A stretch of 13,445 bases of DNA, taken from CAYYNP01 sp964472545. GTDB lineage: Bacteria; Planctomycetota; Planctomycetia; Pirellulales; Thermoguttaceae. Positions 5,623 to 12,534 of the stretch are shown here, one piece after another (the stretch's first letter is position 1; the number at the start of each line of letters is the position of its first letter). The position numbers and the translations under genes were made by a program. The stretch is from assembly GCA_964472545.1 (NCBI GenBank), contig CAYYNP010000277.1, positions 1 through 13,445 on the forward strand, read 5' to 3'. The notes under the pieces are model-generated. The model did no database searches. It saw nothing but the letters and a program-made list of their open reading frames with translations, and had not been told where the DNA came from.

Positions 5623-8430
5623 ATGACCAAAGACCGAATCACCGTGCTACGCTCGCCATCAATGTGGCTTCCGGGTGGCCGGTGGCTGAGCGCAGCGAAG
5701 CCCCGGATCGCGGAGTCTTCTGGGGCACCGCTGCGCTTTGCCCCAGCCACCCGGCGGTCAAATCGGCTCGTGTACCTTGCCGTGCTGTTGGTGCTCATGT
5801 GCGGCTCACTCGGCCGGGTCGCCAGCGCCGAGTGGAAGACTTGGACCGAGTCCGAGGCGTACGCCGCCCAAGAGGGTTCGCAGACCAAGTTCTACGAGAT
5901 GGGCGAGACGGCGTCCGGCGGCCGGATCGTCAACGCCGACTGGGGGGCCGACGTCGGCGATTATCTGCGCTATGAGGTGGAAACACCCCAGCCGTGCGAA
6001 ACGCTCGCGCTCACGCTCCGCTTCGCCCGGGCGATGAACTCACCGGCGTCGATTCGCGTTGGTGTAGACGATCAGACCAAGGACATCGAGTTTCCGCACA
6101 CCGGCGGCTGGGGATTCCGGGATGCCCAGTGGCGATATCAGGAAGTCCGATTCCAGGGCGTGCCGGCGGGCAAGCACGTGGTGCAGCTTACGTCCACCGC
6201 GGCCGGCTCCAATCTGAATACCGACGGCTTCTATCTCAGCGACCGCACCGTCGACGTGCAAGCCGCCTTCGCCAGCGCCCGGGCTGCGCGAATCGCCGCC
6301 GAATCGGACCCGGCCCAACGTCGCAAGCTGATGGCGCCGTTTCGCGACCGGCTGCGGCGGATCGTCTTCACCAAACACTTCGACATGGGCGGCTCGCACT
6401 ACGCCTATACCGATGCCGTGAGCGACGAAGACACGCTCAACCCCGGCGGCACGGTCAAGGAGTTCAACTTTCAGGGCGGATCGAGCTTGTGCTTGCTGGA
6501 GATCGATGACGACTACGCCGTCAACGTGACCACGCTGCTGAGCGACGTCGACGGCGTGTTCCGCGACCCGGACGTCTCGTACGACGGCCGGCGGATTCTC
6601 TTCTCCTGGAAGAAGTCGGCCGCCGAAGACGACTATCACCTTTACGAGATGGACGCCGCGACGCGCAAGGTCCGCCAGCTCACCTTCGGCCTGGGCTTTG
6701 CCGACTACGAAGGCATCTATCTGCCCGACGGCAACATCATGTTCAGTTCCACCCGCTGTATCCAGAACGTCGATTGCTGGCACGTGAGCGTCTGCAACAT
6801 GTATCTGATGAACGGCGACGGAAAGCACATGCGGCGGATCGGCTACGACCAGGTACACAGCAACTACCCACAGGTGCATCCCGAGAGCGGGCTGGTGACC
6901 TACACGCGCTGGGAATACAACGACCGCGGCCAGATCTATCCGCAGCCGTTGTTTCGGATGTATCCCAACGGCGCGCAGCAGACCGAGTTCTACGGCAACA
7001 GTTCGTACTTTCCCACCACCATTCTCCACGCCCGCGGCATCCCCGGTACGGGCAAGGTCCTGGCCGTGCTTTCCGGCCACCACACCCATCAACGCGGCAA
7101 ACTGGCGATCATCGACCCCTCGAAGGGACGCCAGGAAACCGCCGGCGTGACGCTGGTGGCGCCGGTTGAGCAGCTCGAGGGGATCATCAAGATCGATGCG
7201 TACGGGCAAGGTGGAGACCAATGGCAGTATCCGTATCCATTGGACGAAGAAAACTACCTGGTCACGTTCCGGCCGGCCGGGGCGAAGCGGTTCGGGATCT
7301 ACTTCATGAACCAACGGGGCGACCGGGCGTTGCTGGCCGCCGATCCGACCGTCTCCTGCAACCAACCGATTCCGTTGGCACCGCGTCCGCTTCCGCCACA
7401 GCCGCGCTATCCGACCGACTGGCGCAAGACGACCGGGCGTTTCACGATCCAAGACATCTACCACGGCCAGGGGCTCGAAGGAATTGCGCGAGGCACGGTG
7501 AAGAAGGTCCGCGTGGTCGCGCTCGATTTCATGGCCACCGACATCGGCCGCAAGCACGGGCCGTCGACGATCAGCGATCTCGCTGCATGGGACGTGAAGA
7601 TCGTGCTGGGAGAAGCGCCCGTGCACGAAGACGGCTCGGCCGCGTTCGAGGTGCCTGCACGCACGCCGATTTACTTCCAGGCGATCGACGGCGACGGGCA
7701 CGTGGTGCAGACGATGCGTTCCTGGTCGACGCTGATGCCCGGCGAGACGTTCGGGTGCATCGGCTGTCACGAGCGCAAGAATGAGACGGCCCCCTATGCG
7801 TCGACCACGATGGCCCTGCGCGGCGGCGTCAAACCGCTGGAGCCCTTCTACGACATATCCGGCCAGGGATTCAGTTTTCCGAAGATGGTCCAGCCGATCT
7901 TCGACGCCAAGTGCATCGAGTGTCACGACGGCTCCGAACCGCCGGACTTGCGATCGACGCCGGTTTGGGACGGCGCGGCGCGGAAGTTTTGGAACCAGGC
8001 CTACCACGTGTTGATCTCCACCGATCGGCCCGGCGGCCCGGCCAACGACACCAGCCAGCGGCTGGGCGTGATCGCCGAGAGTTCGCGTTACTTAAACTGG
8101 ATCGGCCGTTGGTCGATACCGGAGATGATCCCGCCCTATTCGCACGGCTCCTCGCGCAGCCCGCTGGTCGACCTGTTGGAGAAGGGCCACGAAGACGTGC
8201 AGCTCACCCGCGAAGAGCTGGACAAGATCTGCTGCTGGATCGACTTGGCATTGCCCCACTCCGGCGACTGGACCGAAGGCATGAACGAAGAAGACAAGGC
8301 GAGTTACATGAGGGTTTACCAGAAGCGGCTGAAGTGGCAGCAGCAGGAAGAAGAGAATATCCGGGAGTATATCGAGGCGCAAGCTCATAGTAGGCGTCTC
8401 GCTCCGCGAGACAGCCACAGGGCACCGTAA
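5623..8430 (+). CDS. exported CBM6-like / beta-propeller (HZS-alpha-like) / di-heme cytochrome c protein
   Basis: This 935-aa protein starts at ATG 5623 with AGGAG at 5611-5615, seven bases upstream. Residues 1-47 are a low-hydrophobicity, Arg-rich extension, much of it encoded by a palindromic repeat (residues 17-44). A Sec-type hydrophobic segment (YLAVLLVLMCGSLG, about 51-64) then ends at ASA/E. Residues 71-212 resemble a CBM6-type sandwich (WTESEAY, GDYLRYEVE, TDGFYLSD). Residues about 280-650 carry propeller blades of the PD40 kind (DPDVSYDGRRILFSW, YLPDGNIMFSSTRC, GKLAIIDPSKG), similar to the middle domain of hydrazine synthase alpha and its many planctomycete relatives. Two c-type heme sites follow, CIGCH at 712-716 and CIECH at 764-768. 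It is not a real hydrazine synthase by context; it may bind glycan outside the membrane and pass electrons from a sugar oxidation. The last residues overlap a hairpin repeat. Confidence 0.72.
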   Translation: MTKDRITVLRSPSMWLPGGRWLSAAKPRIAESSGAPLRFAPATRRSNRLVYLAVLLVLMCGSLGRVASAEWKTWTESEAYAAQEGSQTKFYEMGETASGGRIVNADWGADVGDYLRYEVETPQPCETLALTLRFARAMNSPASIRVGVDDQTKDIEFPHTGGWGFRDAQWRYQEVRFQGVPAGKHVVQLTSTAAGSNLNTDGFYLSDRTVDVQAAFASARAARIAAESDPAQRRKLMAPFRDRLRRIVFTKHFDMGGSHYAYTDAVSDEDTLNPGGTVKEFNFQGGSSLCLLEIDDDYAVNVTTLLSDVDGVFRDPDVSYDGRRILFSWKKSAAEDDYHLYEMDAATRKVRQLTFGLGFADYEGIYLPDGNIMFSSTRCIQNVDCWHVSVCNMYLMNGDGKHMRRIGYDQVHSNYPQVHPESGLVTYTRWEYNDRGQIYPQPLFRMYPNGAQQTEFYGNSSYFPTTILHARGIPGTGKVLAVLSGHHTHQRGKLAIIDPSKGRQETAGVTLVAPVEQLEGIIKIDAYGQGGDQWQYPYPLDEENYLVTFRPAGAKRFGIYFMNQRGDRALLAADPTVSCNQPIPLAPRPLPPQPRYPTDWRKTTGRFTIQDIYHGQGLEGIARGTVKKVRVVALDFMATDIGRKHGPSTISDLAAWDVKIVLGEAPVHEDGSAAFEVPARTPIYFQAIDGDGHVVQTMRSWSTLMPGETFGCIGCHERKNETAPYASTTMALRGGVKPLEPFYDISGQGFSFPKMVQPIFDAKCIECHDGSEPPDLRSTPVWDGAARKFWNQAYHVLISTDRPGGPANDTSQRLGVIAESSRYLNWIGRWSIPEMIPPYSHGSSRSPLVDLLEKGHEDVQLTREELDKICCWIDLALPHSGDWTEGMNEEDKASYMRVYQKRLKWQQQEEENIREYIEAQAHSRRLAPRDSHRAP
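5671..5754. repeat. REP-like imperfect palindrome inside the 5' coding region
   Basis: The left arm at 5671-5706 (beginning CCGGGTGGC and containing GCGCAGCG) is approximately the reverse complement of 5720-5754 (containing CGCTGCGC and ending GCCACCCGG), with a loop of about 13 bases. Mismatches and a one-base gap occur in the arms. It is read through in frame as residues 17-44 of the cytochrome/propeller protein, between its start codon and its signal peptide. Confidence 0.7.
8396..8412. repeat. perfect hairpin in the 3' coding end
   Basis: GTCTCGC (8396-8402), loop TCC and GCGAGAC (8406-8412) form a perfect 7-bp stem. It lies in the last codons of the cytochrome/propeller gene and encodes part of the tail SRRLAPRDSHRAP, which looks unlike the Glu/Gln-rich helix before it. 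No T run follows, so a REP-like repeat is favoured over a terminator. Confidence 0.55.
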
Positions 8431-8432
8431 TC

Positions 8433-8517
8433 GGGTGGCATGCCCACGCTCGCGTTGGCATGCGGGGCATGTACAACGGAGGAATCTCATGCCCACGCAA
8501 GCGTGGGCATGCCACCC
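8433..8517. repeat. composite REP-like element: two hairpins inside a 17-bp inverted repeat
   Basis: GGGTGGCATGCCCACGC at 8433-8449 is the exact reverse complement of 8501-8517. Each outer arm also forms its own local hairpin: 8438-8449 pairs with 8452-8463 (one mismatch, 2-nt loop), and 8488-8498 pairs perfectly with 8501-8511 (loop AA). The result is a paired, inverted REP doublet immediately after the stop codon at 8430, a layout like BIMEs and the substrates of REP-associated tyrosine transposases. No transposase gene is present. Confidence 0.8.
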
Positions 8518-8546
8518 AACCTTCAGCAAACCATGGAACGAAAACG

Positions 8547-8684
8547 ATGAAGCACGGCTTTCTTTCTATCGTCTTGAGTGCCCCGATAGCCCTGAATGCG
8601 TGTATCCCTCCCGGACCACAAAAGGGGTCAGACCACAAAAGGGGTCAGGACTCTTTGTTGGGGGGCACGAGAAACGACTCCTGA
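8547..8684 (+). pseudogene. small ORF with lipoprotein-like signal peptide, probably a truncated remnant
   Basis: An ATG at 8547 opens a 45-codon frame starting MKHGFLSIVLSAPIALNAC, which has a positively charged start, a hydrophobic core and a lipobox-like LNAC ending at Cys19. After about residue 24 the codons come from the tandem repeat at 8614-8647 and neighbouring repeat DNA, and the frame stops at TGA 8682-8684. The frame is the same as that of the EthD-like gene at 8712, with that one stop between them. The simplest reading is an export signal cut off from its mature domain by repeat insertion. It could also be a chance ORF, since its ribosome site (GGAACG at 8535-8540) is weak. Confidence 0.35.
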
Positions 8685-8687
8685 CCC
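8614..8687. repeat. 17-bp tandem direct repeat plus flanking inverted repeat
   Basis: GACCACAAAAGGGGTCA occurs twice in perfect tandem at 8614-8630 and 8631-8647. The end of the second copy opens an inverted repeat: GGGTCAGGACTC (8642-8653) pairs with GACTCCTGACCC (8676-8687) at 11 of 12 positions, with GGGTCAGGA/TCCTGACCC perfect. The element ends 24 bases before the start codon of the EthD-like gene, so a hairpin here could affect its translation. No T run that would make it a terminator follows. Confidence 0.75.
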
Positions 8688-8711
8688 GTTTATTGGCAAG
8701 AGGAAACGACC

Positions 8712-9023
8712 ATGACCCGATTACTCGTCCTCTACGGACATCCTGAAGACCCCGAGGCCTTCGACCGGTATTATCATGAGATCCACGTGCCGCTGGCCAA
8801 GCGGATGCAGGGGCTGAAGAGATGGACCATCGGCAAGGTGCAGGGGACGCCCGACAGTGAACCGCCCGACTACTACTACGTGGCCGATCTGTACGCCGAC
8901 ACCCGGGCGGAGTTGGAGGCGATCTTTGAAACGCCCGAGGGCAAGGCGGCGGTCAAAGACGTGCCGAAATTCGCCAGCGGCGGCGTGACGTTCATCTATA
9001 CCGACGTGGAGACGGTGATCTGA
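8712..9023 (+). CDS. EthD-family (dimeric alpha/beta barrel) small protein
   Basis: This 103-aa protein starts at ATG 8712 with AGAGGA just upstream (AGG at 8701-8703, 8 bases from the start). The N-terminus MTRLLVLYGHPEDPEAFDRYYHEIHVPLAKRM fits the EthD/YCII-type ferredoxin-like fold: a first beta strand, then a helix ending in the YY-x-E-x-HVPLAK motif that defines the EthD family. A central strand (DYYYVADLYA) and a C-terminal GGVTFIYTDVE strand complete the fold. EthD proteins are small, often dimeric accessory or catabolic proteins; no reaction can be assigned from sequence. No signal peptide is visible in this frame, unlike nearly every neighbour, although a signal-like ORF lies upstream in the same frame at 8547. 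It is 59 bases upstream of the GH127 start and probably in the same transcript. Confidence 0.75.
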   Translation: MTRLLVLYGHPEDPEAFDRYYHEIHVPLAKRMQGLKRWTIGKVQGTPDSEPPDYYYVADLYADTRAELEAIFETPEGKAAVKDVPKFASGGVTFIYTDVETVI

Positions 9024-9082
9024 TCGGCGGCCGCGAAATGCCCCGTAGAGCCCCAAGTGGCACACGCACAGGAGAACACGAC

Positions 9083-11068
9083 ATGAAGCGCATCCTTGTC
9101 GGGCTGGTCGTAGCATCGTTGCCCTTGCTGCCGGCGATGGGCGGAGAACCCTCGCGGGCCGAGCCGCTCGAGCCGGTTTACTTCCAGAAGATCAAGATCG
9201 ACGGCTTCTGGCGCGTGCATTTCAAACGCCTGACTGAAAAGTGGATCCCCCATTGCGTCAAGCAGATGGAGCCCGACGGCGAGGGCCGGGAACTGCTGAA
9301 TTTCTTTCATGCGGCGAACAAGCTCAAGGGGGGACATGGCAAGTTCACCGGGCGACCATGGAGCGACGCCTACATCTACAACACGGTCGAGGCGATCTGT
9401 CTGGCGCTGGCCGTCGACGCCGCGGGCGACGAGCAACTGGCAAAGGCACAGACGGCACTCCGCGCAAAGATGAACGAGTGGATCCCGATCATCCTCGCCG
9501 CACAATGCGACGACGGCTATATCCACTCCTTCCACGTCGTCAACCAGTACCCTCGCTACCGCAACGTCGCCTGGCACGAGTTCTACGTGCAGGGATATTT
9601 CCTCGAGATGGGCGTGGCACACTACCGGATCACCGGTGGCCGCGACCGTCGCCTCTACGACGCAGCCGTTCGCTGCGCCGATCAACTCTGCGCGAGATTC
9701 GGCCCGCCGCCGAGGCGAGTGTGGATTCACGGTCACGCGGGAATGGGTTGCGCGCTGTGCCGCCTGGCCCGGCTGGTCGACGAAGTCGAGGGGCCCGGCA
9801 AAGGCGACAAGTATTTCGAGTTGGCGAAGTTCCTGCTCGACACCCGCCACACCGTGGAAGAATACCGCACGCCTTACGGCCAGTCGCACCGCCCGGTCGT
9901 CGAGATGACCGACGCGGTGGGCCACGCCGTGCGGGCCACCTACTTCTACACGGCCATGGCCGACCTGGCGATGTTGGCCCGGGCCGACGATTATCTCGCG
10001 GCCGTCGATAGAATCTGGGCCAACGCCGTCCATCGCAAACACTATATTACCGGCGGCGTGGGGGCCTCGCATGTAGGCGAGGCGTTCGCCGAAGACTTCA
10101 ACCTGCACAACGACGGCTACTGCGAGTCGTGTGCCGGCTGCGGCATGACCTTCTGGGCCGACCGCATGCACCAAATCCACCGCCACGCCCGGCACGTCGA
10201 CGTACAGGAGCGCACACTCTACAACAACGTCCTCGGGTCGATCGAACTCTCCGGCGAGAACTTCTTTTATCAGAATCCGCTCGGCTCCGAGAAGGCCCGC
10301 TTGCCCTGGCACGGTTGCCCTTGCTGTGTGGGCAACATCCCCCGCGCCCTGCTGGCGCTGAAGGACGTAATGTATGCGACCGGCGGCGAGAAGGAGACGC
10401 TTTACGTCAGCCACTTCGTCGCCAGTGAAGGGACGATCGCCGGTATCGGCGGCACGTCGCTGGGGATCCGTCAACAGACCGGCTACCCGTGGTCGGGCGG
10501 CGTCAAGATTAGCCTCAGCCCGAAGAAAGAGGCCCAGTTCACGCTGAAGATCCGCATCCCCGACCGCACCGAAAGCCACCTCTACCGCGCCGAGCCCGAT
10601 CTCGACGGGGCATTCACGATCCGCGTCAACGGCCGCGCCGAATCGCCGCCACTGAGGCACGGTTACGTGAGTCTCAAACGCACGTGGCGCCTCGGCGACG
10701 TCGTCGAGTTGCGCCTGCCGATGGACGTCCAGCGCGTCTACTGCGACGATCGCGTAGCGGCCAATCGCGGCCGCGTGGCTCTGATCCGCGGCCCGATCAC
10801 GTACAACGTCGAGAACGTCGATCACGATTTCGACGTACGCAAGTTGATCCTCCCGCCCGACGCGCCGCTAAAGGCCGTCTGGAAGCCGGACTTGCTCGGC
10901 GGCGTGATGGCGATCGAAGGCCGGGCCATGGTTCAGACCGACAGCGGCCCCCAACCGACAAAGCTAATCGCCGTGCCAAACCACGTCCGCCTAAACCGCG
11001 GCGGCTGGTCGCAGGTTTGGATTATGGAAGATCCGAATGAAGCGGCGGCCGCCCGCGAAGGGCCGTAG
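9083..11068 (+). CDS. secreted beta-L-arabinofuranosidase, GH127
   Basis: This 661-aa enzyme would hydrolyse terminal beta-L-arabinofuranosyl residues, such as those in pectic side chains or hydroxyproline-rich glycoproteins. The ATG at 9083 is chosen because AGGAG lies at 9070-9074 and a Sec signal peptide follows (MKRILVGLVVASLPLLPAMG); an in-frame start at 9038 would add 15 polar residues. An (alpha/alpha)6-barrel fills roughly residues 35-440, with recognisable GH127 blocks GHAVRATYFYTAMADLA and HYITGGVGASHVGEAF. The zinc/cysteine centre known from HypBA1 is conserved: Glu348 and Cys350 in YCESCAG, then Cys414 and Cys415 in GCPCCVGNIPR, with Cys414 the likely nucleophile. Glu333 in GEAF is a candidate acid/base. 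The C-terminus (about 450-661) is beta-sandwich. Together with the GH51 gene it covers both anomers of L-arabinofuranose. Its stop lies seven bases from the end of the opposing lipoprotein gene. Confidence 0.9.
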   Translation: MKRILVGLVVASLPLLPAMGGEPSRAEPLEPVYFQKIKIDGFWRVHFKRLTEKWIPHCVKQMEPDGEGRELLNFFHAANKLKGGHGKFTGRPWSDAYIYNTVEAICLALAVDAAGDEQLAKAQTALRAKMNEWIPIILAAQCDDGYIHSFHVVNQYPRYRNVAWHEFYVQGYFLEMGVAHYRITGGRDRRLYDAAVRCADQLCARFGPPPRRVWIHGHAGMGCALCRLARLVDEVEGPGKGDKYFELAKFLLDTRHTVEEYRTPYGQSHRPVVEMTDAVGHAVRATYFYTAMADLAMLARADDYLAAVDRIWANAVHRKHYITGGVGASHVGEAFAEDFNLHNDGYCESCAGCGMTFWADRMHQIHRHARHVDVQERTLYNNVLGSIELSGENFFYQNPLGSEKARLPWHGCPCCVGNIPRALLALKDVMYATGGEKETLYVSHFVASEGTIAGIGGTSLGIRQQTGYPWSGGVKISLSPKKEAQFTLKIRIPDRTESHLYRAEPDLDGAFTIRVNGRAESPPLRHGYVSLKRTWRLGDVVELRLPMDVQRVYCDDRVAANRGRVALIRGPITYNVENVDHDFDVRKLILPPDAPLKAVWKPDLLGGVMAIEGRAMVQTDSGPQPTKLIAVPNHVRLNRGGWSQVWIMEDPNEAAAAREGP

Positions 11069-11075
11069 AGATTCG

Positions 11076-11495
11076 TCAGGGCCTTTGCCCCCGGTAATAA
11101 TCGCCCAGAGCATTGAAATCTATCCAGCCGATCTTTCCGGCATGCTGACCGTCCAGCACTTCAACCTTAAAGTCTGTCGCCCACCACTTGAATCCTGGCT
11201 CCACCTTCGTTATTATCATTCTCGTCCCAAATTGGAGTCTATAGGCAACGCTGTCTTCTTCGGCTTGAAGATACTCCTCAGTCTTGACGCAGTTGTCCAT
11301 TCTGTCGCGGTCGGTAAACAGCCAATGGAAATTCCACACCGTACCATCGGTACGCCGTATTGGCTGGTCTCTGACGGTAGTGGTATCGCCAACATCTACG
11401 CTACGCTCCTCCTCTTTTTCTTTCTTCGGCACGTCGCAGCCTGACAGAAGTAACAGAGCGGCTAATTGCATAGCGGCAAGAGTCAGTCGGGACAT
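11076..11495 (-). CDS. small lipoprotein with possible SH3-like C-terminus
   Basis: This 139-aa protein starts at the ATG whose complement is 11493-11495, with GGGAGG about 8 bases upstream on the minus strand; a longer frame from 11555 lacks such a site. MSRLTLAAMQLAALLLLSGC is a textbook lipoprotein signal, with lipobox LSGC and lipidated Cys20. It is followed by a Lys/Glu-rich stretch (KKEKEEERS). The C-terminal half (FGTRMIITKVEPGF, GKIGWIDFNAL) resembles a bacterial SH3-type barrel, with GWIDFNAL like the usual closing strand, but the match is weak. It is likely anchored in the envelope; its role is unknown. It is transcribed towards the arabinofuranosidase cluster and shows no functional link to it. 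Confidence 0.7.
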   Translation of the reverse strand: MSRLTLAAMQLAALLLLSGCDVPKKEKEEERSVDVGDTTTVRDQPIRRTDGTVWNFHWLFTDRDRMDNCVKTEEYLQAEEDSVAYRLQFGTRMIITKVEPGFKWWATDFKVEVLDGQHAGKIGWIDFNALGDYYRGQRP

Positions 11496-11559
11496 AGTCA
11501 GAACCTCCCAAGAAAGGAAAATGGACCGCAGACTGCGAAATCGCCGCCATGACACGCCC

Positions 11560-11616
11560 GACCGCCTATTCCTTCCCTCGACCCCTTATTCCTTACTCTC
11601 CTCTTATTCTCCTGGC
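11560..11616. repeat. pyrimidine-rich tract with degenerate TTATTCCTT repeats
   Basis: The plus strand between the lipoprotein and DUF2971 genes is almost free of purine runs and carries TATTCCTT (11567), TTATTCCTT (11586) and TTATTCTCC (11604) in a row; read on the minus strand it is a GGAATAAGG-type purine tract. The 187-base gap (11496-11682) holds no other convincing feature apart from the lipoprotein ribosome site at its left edge. Confidence 0.4.
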
Positions 11617-11682
11617 GTATCCGGCACTCCTCTGTCGACGTAACCGATGCGCGCAATGCTTCTAGCTCGGACATGTGGCGTA

Positions 11683-12471
11683 CTACCTCTGGAACGAGTC
11701 CCACATTCGATCCGAGTACGACCGCTCGATAAGATCCCAGAGCCAGCACTTCTGGTGCTTGGCGCAAGCGTCCCGCACATTCTCTATGAACTCGTCGGGC
11801 GCACCCGGTGCGACCACGATCTTCTTAATGAGCCGCTGCGCCGGGCCGATGGGGAACGCCTGCCCGGAGGACAGGTCCTCTTCCCGGAACTCCTTTCCAG
11901 CCTCGATCCTGTGGAGGAGTTCATCGTCGTCGAACCAGAAGCGGTATTCCTGCTCCCAGGAAAAGGGGCTTCGCTTGAAGAGGATGTCGGGGGGCCCGAA
12001 GATCGACCGGCTGAGCACATCGTCGGACGGGTCGTAGTACTCCATCCGCCCGGAATTGTGCGGCCGCAAGCACTCGTTGACATCGCCAACGGTGGATTGA
12101 ATCGCGATTCCCTCGATTCCCTCCCTTGGCAGGGTATAGAGCTTCCACATGGCGTCCGACTCGTGGTCGCTCATGTGCCAGCAATTCACGAAGTGCGCGT
12201 ACCGGTGCCGTAGACGCCGCCTGCGGAATTCCAAGTCAAACTCCTCGAACGGAATGCCGTTGGCGTCGGCGTACTGCCGGGTCCGTCGCACGTAGGACGG
12301 CGGGAAGAGTCCCTCCCACTGGTCCTCAAAGCAAAACGGCCGGGAGAACCAGAGACTGTTAGTCTTCAGGATGTCCACGAATCGCTCAAAGTTGAAATAC
12401 CGCCAAATGACCGTGCCGTCCGGGACGGATTCCTCAGGGGCAACCAGTTCGTTCGGTGGCTTGCCGGGCAT
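11683..12471 (-). CDS. DUF2971-family protein of unknown function
   Basis: This 262-aa protein appears soluble, with no signal peptide. The family call rests on the usual DUF2971 order of motifs: an N-terminal WRYFNFERFVDILKTNSLWFSRP (residues 23-45) with FEDQWEG following in place of the common FNDPFE; a central FVNCWHMSDHESDAMWKLY (94-112), in which the Ser-Asp-x-x-Ser and Met-Trp pattern is typical; a GIAIQST segment (121-127); and EQEYRFW (173-179). The biochemical activity of this family is not established. No strong ribosome site precedes the ATG at 12471, so the start may lie elsewhere. It is 63 bases downstream of the SUMF1-like gene on the same strand and may share its transcript. 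Confidence 0.75.
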   Translation of the reverse strand: MPGKPPNELVAPEESVPDGTVIWRYFNFERFVDILKTNSLWFSRPFCFEDQWEGLFPPSYVRRTRQYADANGIPFEEFDLEFRRRRLRHRYAHFVNCWHMSDHESDAMWKLYTLPREGIEGIAIQSTVGDVNECLRPHNSGRMEYYDPSDDVLSRSIFGPPDILFKRSPFSWEQEYRFWFDDDELLHRIEAGKEFREEDLSSGQAFPIGPAQRLIKKIVVAPGAPDEFIENVRDACAKHQKCWLWDLIERSYSDRMWDSFQR

Positions 12472-12534
12472 CGGGGATTTCTCAGTGGCCGTAGAATTCA
12501 GGAAGAAGATAGAAGAGATGAAGGCGCCTAACGT

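Noticed and set aside
6040..8007. 655-codon open frame on the minus strand opposite the cytochrome/propeller gene
   Set aside because: It is a shadow of the GC-rich coding strand, with no recognisable domain.
5623..8430. Real hydrazine synthase alpha subunit (anammox)
   Set aside because: There are no neighbouring beta/gamma subunits or anammox genes, and a CBM-like domain is present. Related propeller/cytochrome proteins are common in non-anammox planctomycetes.
8996..10825. 609-codon open frame on the minus strand opposite GH127
   Set aside because: Same codon-bias shadow effect; no domain or ribosome site, and the plus-strand GH127 is unambiguous.
11079..11092. Possible terminator (GGGC/GCCC stem) between the convergent genes
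   Set aside because: The stem is only four base pairs, lies inside the lipoprotein coding region and has no T run.
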